From Rohdeia sp044358925 (lineage in GTDB: Bacteria; Planctomycetota; UBA1135; GCA-002686595), in contig JBIKNC010000203.1 of assembly GCA_044358925.1 (NCBI GenBank), forward strand, positions 1 through 8,126: a stretch of DNA of 8,126 bases, written 5' to 3'. The position numbers were made by a program, and so were the translations under genes. Below, piece by piece: positions 5,669 through 8,126 of this stretch (positions within the stretch are counted from its first letter, which is position 1; each line of letters opens with the position of its first letter). The notes beneath the pieces are model-generated. The model did no database searches, had not been told where the DNA came from, and saw nothing but the letters and a program-made list of their open reading frames with translations.

Positions 5669-6765
5669 CGATCGACCGCGTTCTTGAGCGCGAACACGAG
5701 GCGCGCGCGCGGGCGCGGAAGTGCGAACGAGAGCGTCACACACGCGACCTCACTCGCACCCCAGTCGGCCTTGTGCTGCGAGAAGCCTTCCATGAAGTCG
5801 TAGCGCCGCACGCCGCGCTCGCACAGATCGCGCAGCATGCGCGCGCGCAGTTGGGTGCCCGGGCGCTCGTCCTCGAGCGCCGGGTCGTAGCCCTCCTGGA
5901 TCTGGTGGTAGGTCGTGCCGCGCAGCACGCCGAGCTGCAGTGCGATCGGCGCGCCGTCCCGCACGAGACGCGCGAACTCCAGGCGCCCGGCGCGCAACTC
6001 GTCCGGCAGGAAGCGCGCGTAGAAGGCGCGGCGGCGCTCGTCGGCGAAACTTCCCGCACGACCGACCGCGCGCCAACGCCGACCGTGCAGGTCGAACAGG
6101 GCGTCGAGCCACGCGGCGAGTTCGTGTTCGTGGGCGAGGCGCTCGAACGTCGCCGCTTCGCTGCGGCGCAGGGCTTGGCGCACCTTGCTGCGCATGCGCG
6201 AGCCGAGTTCCGCGACGTGCTCCTCGAACGAGCCGCGAAGGTCGAACGCGCCGCCGCTCGCCGCGCTGCTGCGCACGGGCAGGTCGCGCTCGGCGAGTTC
6301 GGCGCACACGGCGGCCAGGAAACGCGAGTCGCGCCGCACCATCGACAACAACACCGCGTCGGCCTTCGACAGCCTCGTGAACGTGTCGATCAGCGCAGCC
6401 GCGACCGCGCGTTCGCGGCCCGGCACACACGGCACGTCGTTGTAGTCGGAGTCGAAGCTCCCGTCGGCGAGGAACTGCACGCGCCGCAGTGCGAAGCGCC
6501 CGCGCGCCCGCTCGCGTTTGAAGGGCAGCACGGCGACGAGCGCGCCGCTCGTGTCGTGCAGTGTGTGCACGAACAAGTCTTCGTCGCGCGAGAAACACTC
6601 GGCGTGTGCGAGCACCCACGCCGGTCCGTTGCACAGATCACCCGGCCCGAACGCCTCGGCACAGAGCCGCTGCCAGTCCGGCGCGAGCGCGAGCAGCGCC
6701 GCTCGGTCGCTCACGCTGCGCACGTGCAGGGCGGACGCGCTGCGCCCGTCGCGCTCAGTCGCCAT
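5647..6765 (-). CDS. GNAT/BioF2-like (CelD/FemAB-type) acyltransferase
   Basis: The 372-aa protein has the double-GNAT architecture of the BioF2-like/Acetyltransf_6 family, often found in exopolysaccharide and cellulose-type clusters. Landmarks are an N-terminal half with PAWVLAHAECF (48-58) and an LVAVLPFKRER strand (76-86), then FDLRGSFEEHVAELGSRMRS (174-193) followed by KVRQALRRSE. The C-terminal GNAT half shows RLVRDGAPIALQLGVLRGTT (266-285), EGYDPALEDERPGTQLRARM (291-310) and RRYDFMEGFSQHKADWG (320-336), the typical 'G-YDP...PG...DF..G...K..W' signature. It probably transfers an acyl or aminoacyl group to a sugar or sugar-lipid in the cytoplasm. Its ATG (6763-6765) overlaps the sulfatase stop by 11 nt, so the two are co-transcribed and probably translationally coupled. 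Its 3' end overlaps the WalW gene by 22 bp. Exact donor and acceptor cannot be told. Confidence 0.85.
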   Translation of the reverse strand: MATERDGRSASALHVRSVSDRAALLALAPDWQRLCAEAFGPGDLCNGPAWVLAHAECFSRDEDLFVHTLHDTSGALVAVLPFKRERARGRFALRRVQFLADGSFDSDYNDVPCVPGRERAVAAALIDTFTRLSKADAVLLSMVRRDSRFLAAVCAELAERDLPVRSSAASGGAFDLRGSFEEHVAELGSRMRSKVRQALRRSEAATFERLAHEHELAAWLDALFDLHGRRWRAVGRAGSFADERRRAFYARFLPDELRAGRLEFARLVRDGAPIALQLGVLRGTTYHQIQEGYDPALEDERPGTQLRARMLRDLCERGVRRYDFMEGFSQHKADWGASEVACVTLSFALPRPRARLVFALKNAVDRYRESSS

Positions 6766-8126
6766 CTTCCTCGAGGTATCCGAGCGCTTGGAGCTGGCGC
6801 TTCATCTCGTCGGTGAGTTCCAACGCCTCGCCGTCGCGCAGTCCGCGCGCTTCGAGGAACTTCCAGTGTGCGTCGAGGCGTTCGAGCAGCGCTTCGGTGC
6901 GTTCGGCCTGCTCCGGCAGGTCGAACAGGTTCACGAGTTCGCCCGGGTCCTTCGCGAGGTCGTAGAGCTCGAAGCCCGGATACTTGCCGACGGGGCGGTA
7001 GCGGCTCTCGAGCGTGACGATCAGCTTGAGCGGCCCGTCGCGCAAACCGCGCAAGACGAAGTCGGGGTCGGGCCGCTGCGACATGTTGAACTCGTTCTCG
7101 ACGAAGCCCGGATTCGGCGTCGTCGTGTCGCGGCCGCGCACGACGTCGGCGACCGACAGACCGTCGCCGAAGCGGCGCTCGTCGCCGACGAGGTCCTGCG
7201 GCGCGCCGGCGAGGTCGAGCAACGTCGCGGGCAAGTGCACCGTCGCGATCGGTTCGGCGACGCGCTGCGCCGCCACACCCGGCCCGTGCAGGATCAGCGG
7301 CACGAACACCTCGGCCTGGTAGATCGAGAAGCCGTGTTCGAAGAGGCCCTTCTCGTCGAACTCCTCGCCGTGGTCCGACGTGAGCGCGATCAACGTCTCG
7401 TCGAACGTTCCGAGCGCACGCATCTCGTCGAAGAGCTGCAGGAGCCCCTCGTCGGTCGTGCGCACCTCCGCGTCGTACAGGTCGCGACCGACGAGCCGTC
7501 GGCGTTCGTTGTGGATCGGGAAGCCCGGGTGGTCCTGCTCGAACTCGCGCCGCCAACGTTCGGGCGGCGAGTAGGGCGTGTGCGGGTCGATGTAGTGGAC
7601 GTAGAGGAACACGTCCTCGTCCGCGTTCGCGCGCAGGAAGGCGAGCACGTGTTCGTTCATGCTGAACACGTTGTTCTCGTAGTTCCAGTTGAACTGGTGG
7701 CGCGTGAGCGCGACGAGCAAGCGCCCGAAGTGCGAGTCGCGCAGCGCGGCAGCGGAGACCGTGTCCTCGACCGGCGCGTCGAAGTACGTGTCGAAGCCGC
7801 GGTCGAAGTCGAAGATCGCTTTGACGTTCGGGTTCGAGACGAAACCGGCCGTCGCGAATCCGGCCGCGCGGAACGACTCGGCCAGCGTCGGCAGGCCGTC
7901 GGGCGTGCGCAGGCTGGAGCCGTGGTGCAACGCGCCGTGGCGCGACGGGAACAGGCCGCTGAGCAGCGTGGCCGTCGATGGTTTGGTCCAGCTCGCGGCA
8001 CTCGTCACGTCCTCGAACAACGTGCCCGCGTTCGCGAGTGCGTCGATGGTCGGCGACGTCGGTCGCGAGTAGCCGTAGCAGCCGAGTGCGTCGGCGCGCA
8101 GCGTGTCGACGACGATCAGGACGACG
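6755..8126 (-). CDS. Sulfatase-fold hydrolase/transferase, N-terminus off the window
   Basis: The frame runs from the right edge (codons in phase from 8125) to the TGA at 6755-6757, and the true start is outside. A TTG at 8020 is internal, since the upstream sequence in frame reads VVLIVVDTLRADALGCYGYS, the N-terminal metal-binding core of the alkaline phosphatase/sulfatase superfamily. SASWTKPSTATLLSGLFPSR follows, then HYIDPHTPYSPP, LTSDHGEEFDEKG with the conserved DHGE metal ligands, EHGFSIYQAE, PLILHGPG, and a C-terminal 'LYDLAKDPGELVNL' repeat-like region ending in QLQALGYLEEDGD, typical of this family. The catalytic position, Cys or Ser in formylglycine sulfatases (C/S-x-P-S-R), is Thr here (codon 7985-7987) and the Arg is Thr, so the enzyme may be a phosphodiesterase or phosphotransferase instead. 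It probably acts in the same pathway as the downstream acyltransferase. Confidence 0.88.
   Translation of the reverse strand, partial: VVLIVVDTLRADALGCYGYSRPTSPTIDALANAGTLFEDVTSAASWTKPSTATLLSGLFPSRHGALHHGSSLRTPDGLPTLAESFRAAGFATAGFVSNPNVKAIFDFDRGFDTYFDAPVEDTVSAAALRDSHFGRLLVALTRHQFNWNYENNVFSMNEHVLAFLRANADEDVFLYVHYIDPHTPYSPPERWRREFEQDHPGFPIHNERRRLVGRDLYDAEVRTTDEGLLQLFDEMRALGTFDETLIALTSDHGEEFDEKGLFEHGFSIYQAEVFVPLILHGPGVAAQRVAEPIATVHLPATLLDLAGAPQDLVGDERRFGDGLSVADVVRGRDTTTPNPGFVENEFNMSQRPDPDFVLRGLRDGPLKLIVTLESRYRPVGKYPGFELYDLAKDPGELVNLFDLPEQAERTEALLERLDAHWKFLEARGLRDGEALELTDEMKRQLQALGYLEEDGD

Noticed and set aside
5661..5680. Short inverted repeat CGCGGT...ACCGCG near the convergent stops
   Set aside because: Only 6 bp of stem with an 8-nt loop in GC-rich coding DNA; too weak to call a terminator.
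4963..6816. 617-aa + strand open frame over the deacetylase end and the acyltransferase
   Set aside because: Arg/Ala-rich shadow of the acyltransferase and deacetylase genes, with no recognisable family motifs, as expected in GC-rich DNA.
1..8126. CRISPR arrays, tRNA or rRNA genes, insertion sequences
   Set aside because: No regularly spaced repeats, cloverleaf-like segments, transposase motifs or terminal inverted repeats were seen.

Overview
The window is GC-rich bacterial DNA with compact genes, short or overlapping gene junctions and strong G/C preference at third codon positions. The mix of a sulfatase-fold enzyme, an exopolysaccharide-type acyltransferase, a WalW-type polysaccharide deacetylase and a large secreted or pilus-like protein suits Planctomycetota, Myxococcota or a similar environmental lineage. 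No marker gene is present, so the taxonomy is an inference. Six of the seven calls below use standard ATG/GTG starts or run off an edge; the deacetylase probably starts at TTG.

Left part (1-1672): a large + strand gene enters from outside the window. It encodes a surface or pilus-associated-looking protein with two copies of a 'GDLxxSPG' module and an EF-hand-like loop. It ends at 1552 and is followed by two hairpins, the second a perfect 16-bp stem, lying before the converging end of the next gene. That gene (minus strand, 2910-1672) encodes a membrane-anchored, very acidic, partly coiled-coil protein of unknown function.

Middle (2911-4584): a 194-bp divergent intergenic region with a tandem 11-bp repeat precedes a + strand cluster of three small genes: a coiled-coil protein, a photoactive yellow protein (PYP) homologue, and an unknown 151-aa protein. 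The PYP call is the highlight. It aligns without gaps to Halorhodospira halophila PYP from memory and keeps the chromophore-binding Cys and the Tyr/Glu/Thr of the chromophore pocket, but has Leu where that protein has Arg52. No tyrosine ammonia-lyase or coumarate-CoA ligase gene is in the window.

Right part (4646-8126): a WalW-type polysaccharide deacetylase (+) converges, with a 22-bp overlap of 3' ends, on a minus strand pair. The pair is a sulfatase-fold hydrolase or transferase, cut by the right edge, followed by a GNAT/BioF2-like acyltransferase whose start overlaps the sulfatase stop by 11 bp. Together these look like part of a cell-surface or exopolysaccharide modification locus. The sulfatase-like protein has Thr at the formylglycine position, so it is probably not a classical sulfatase.
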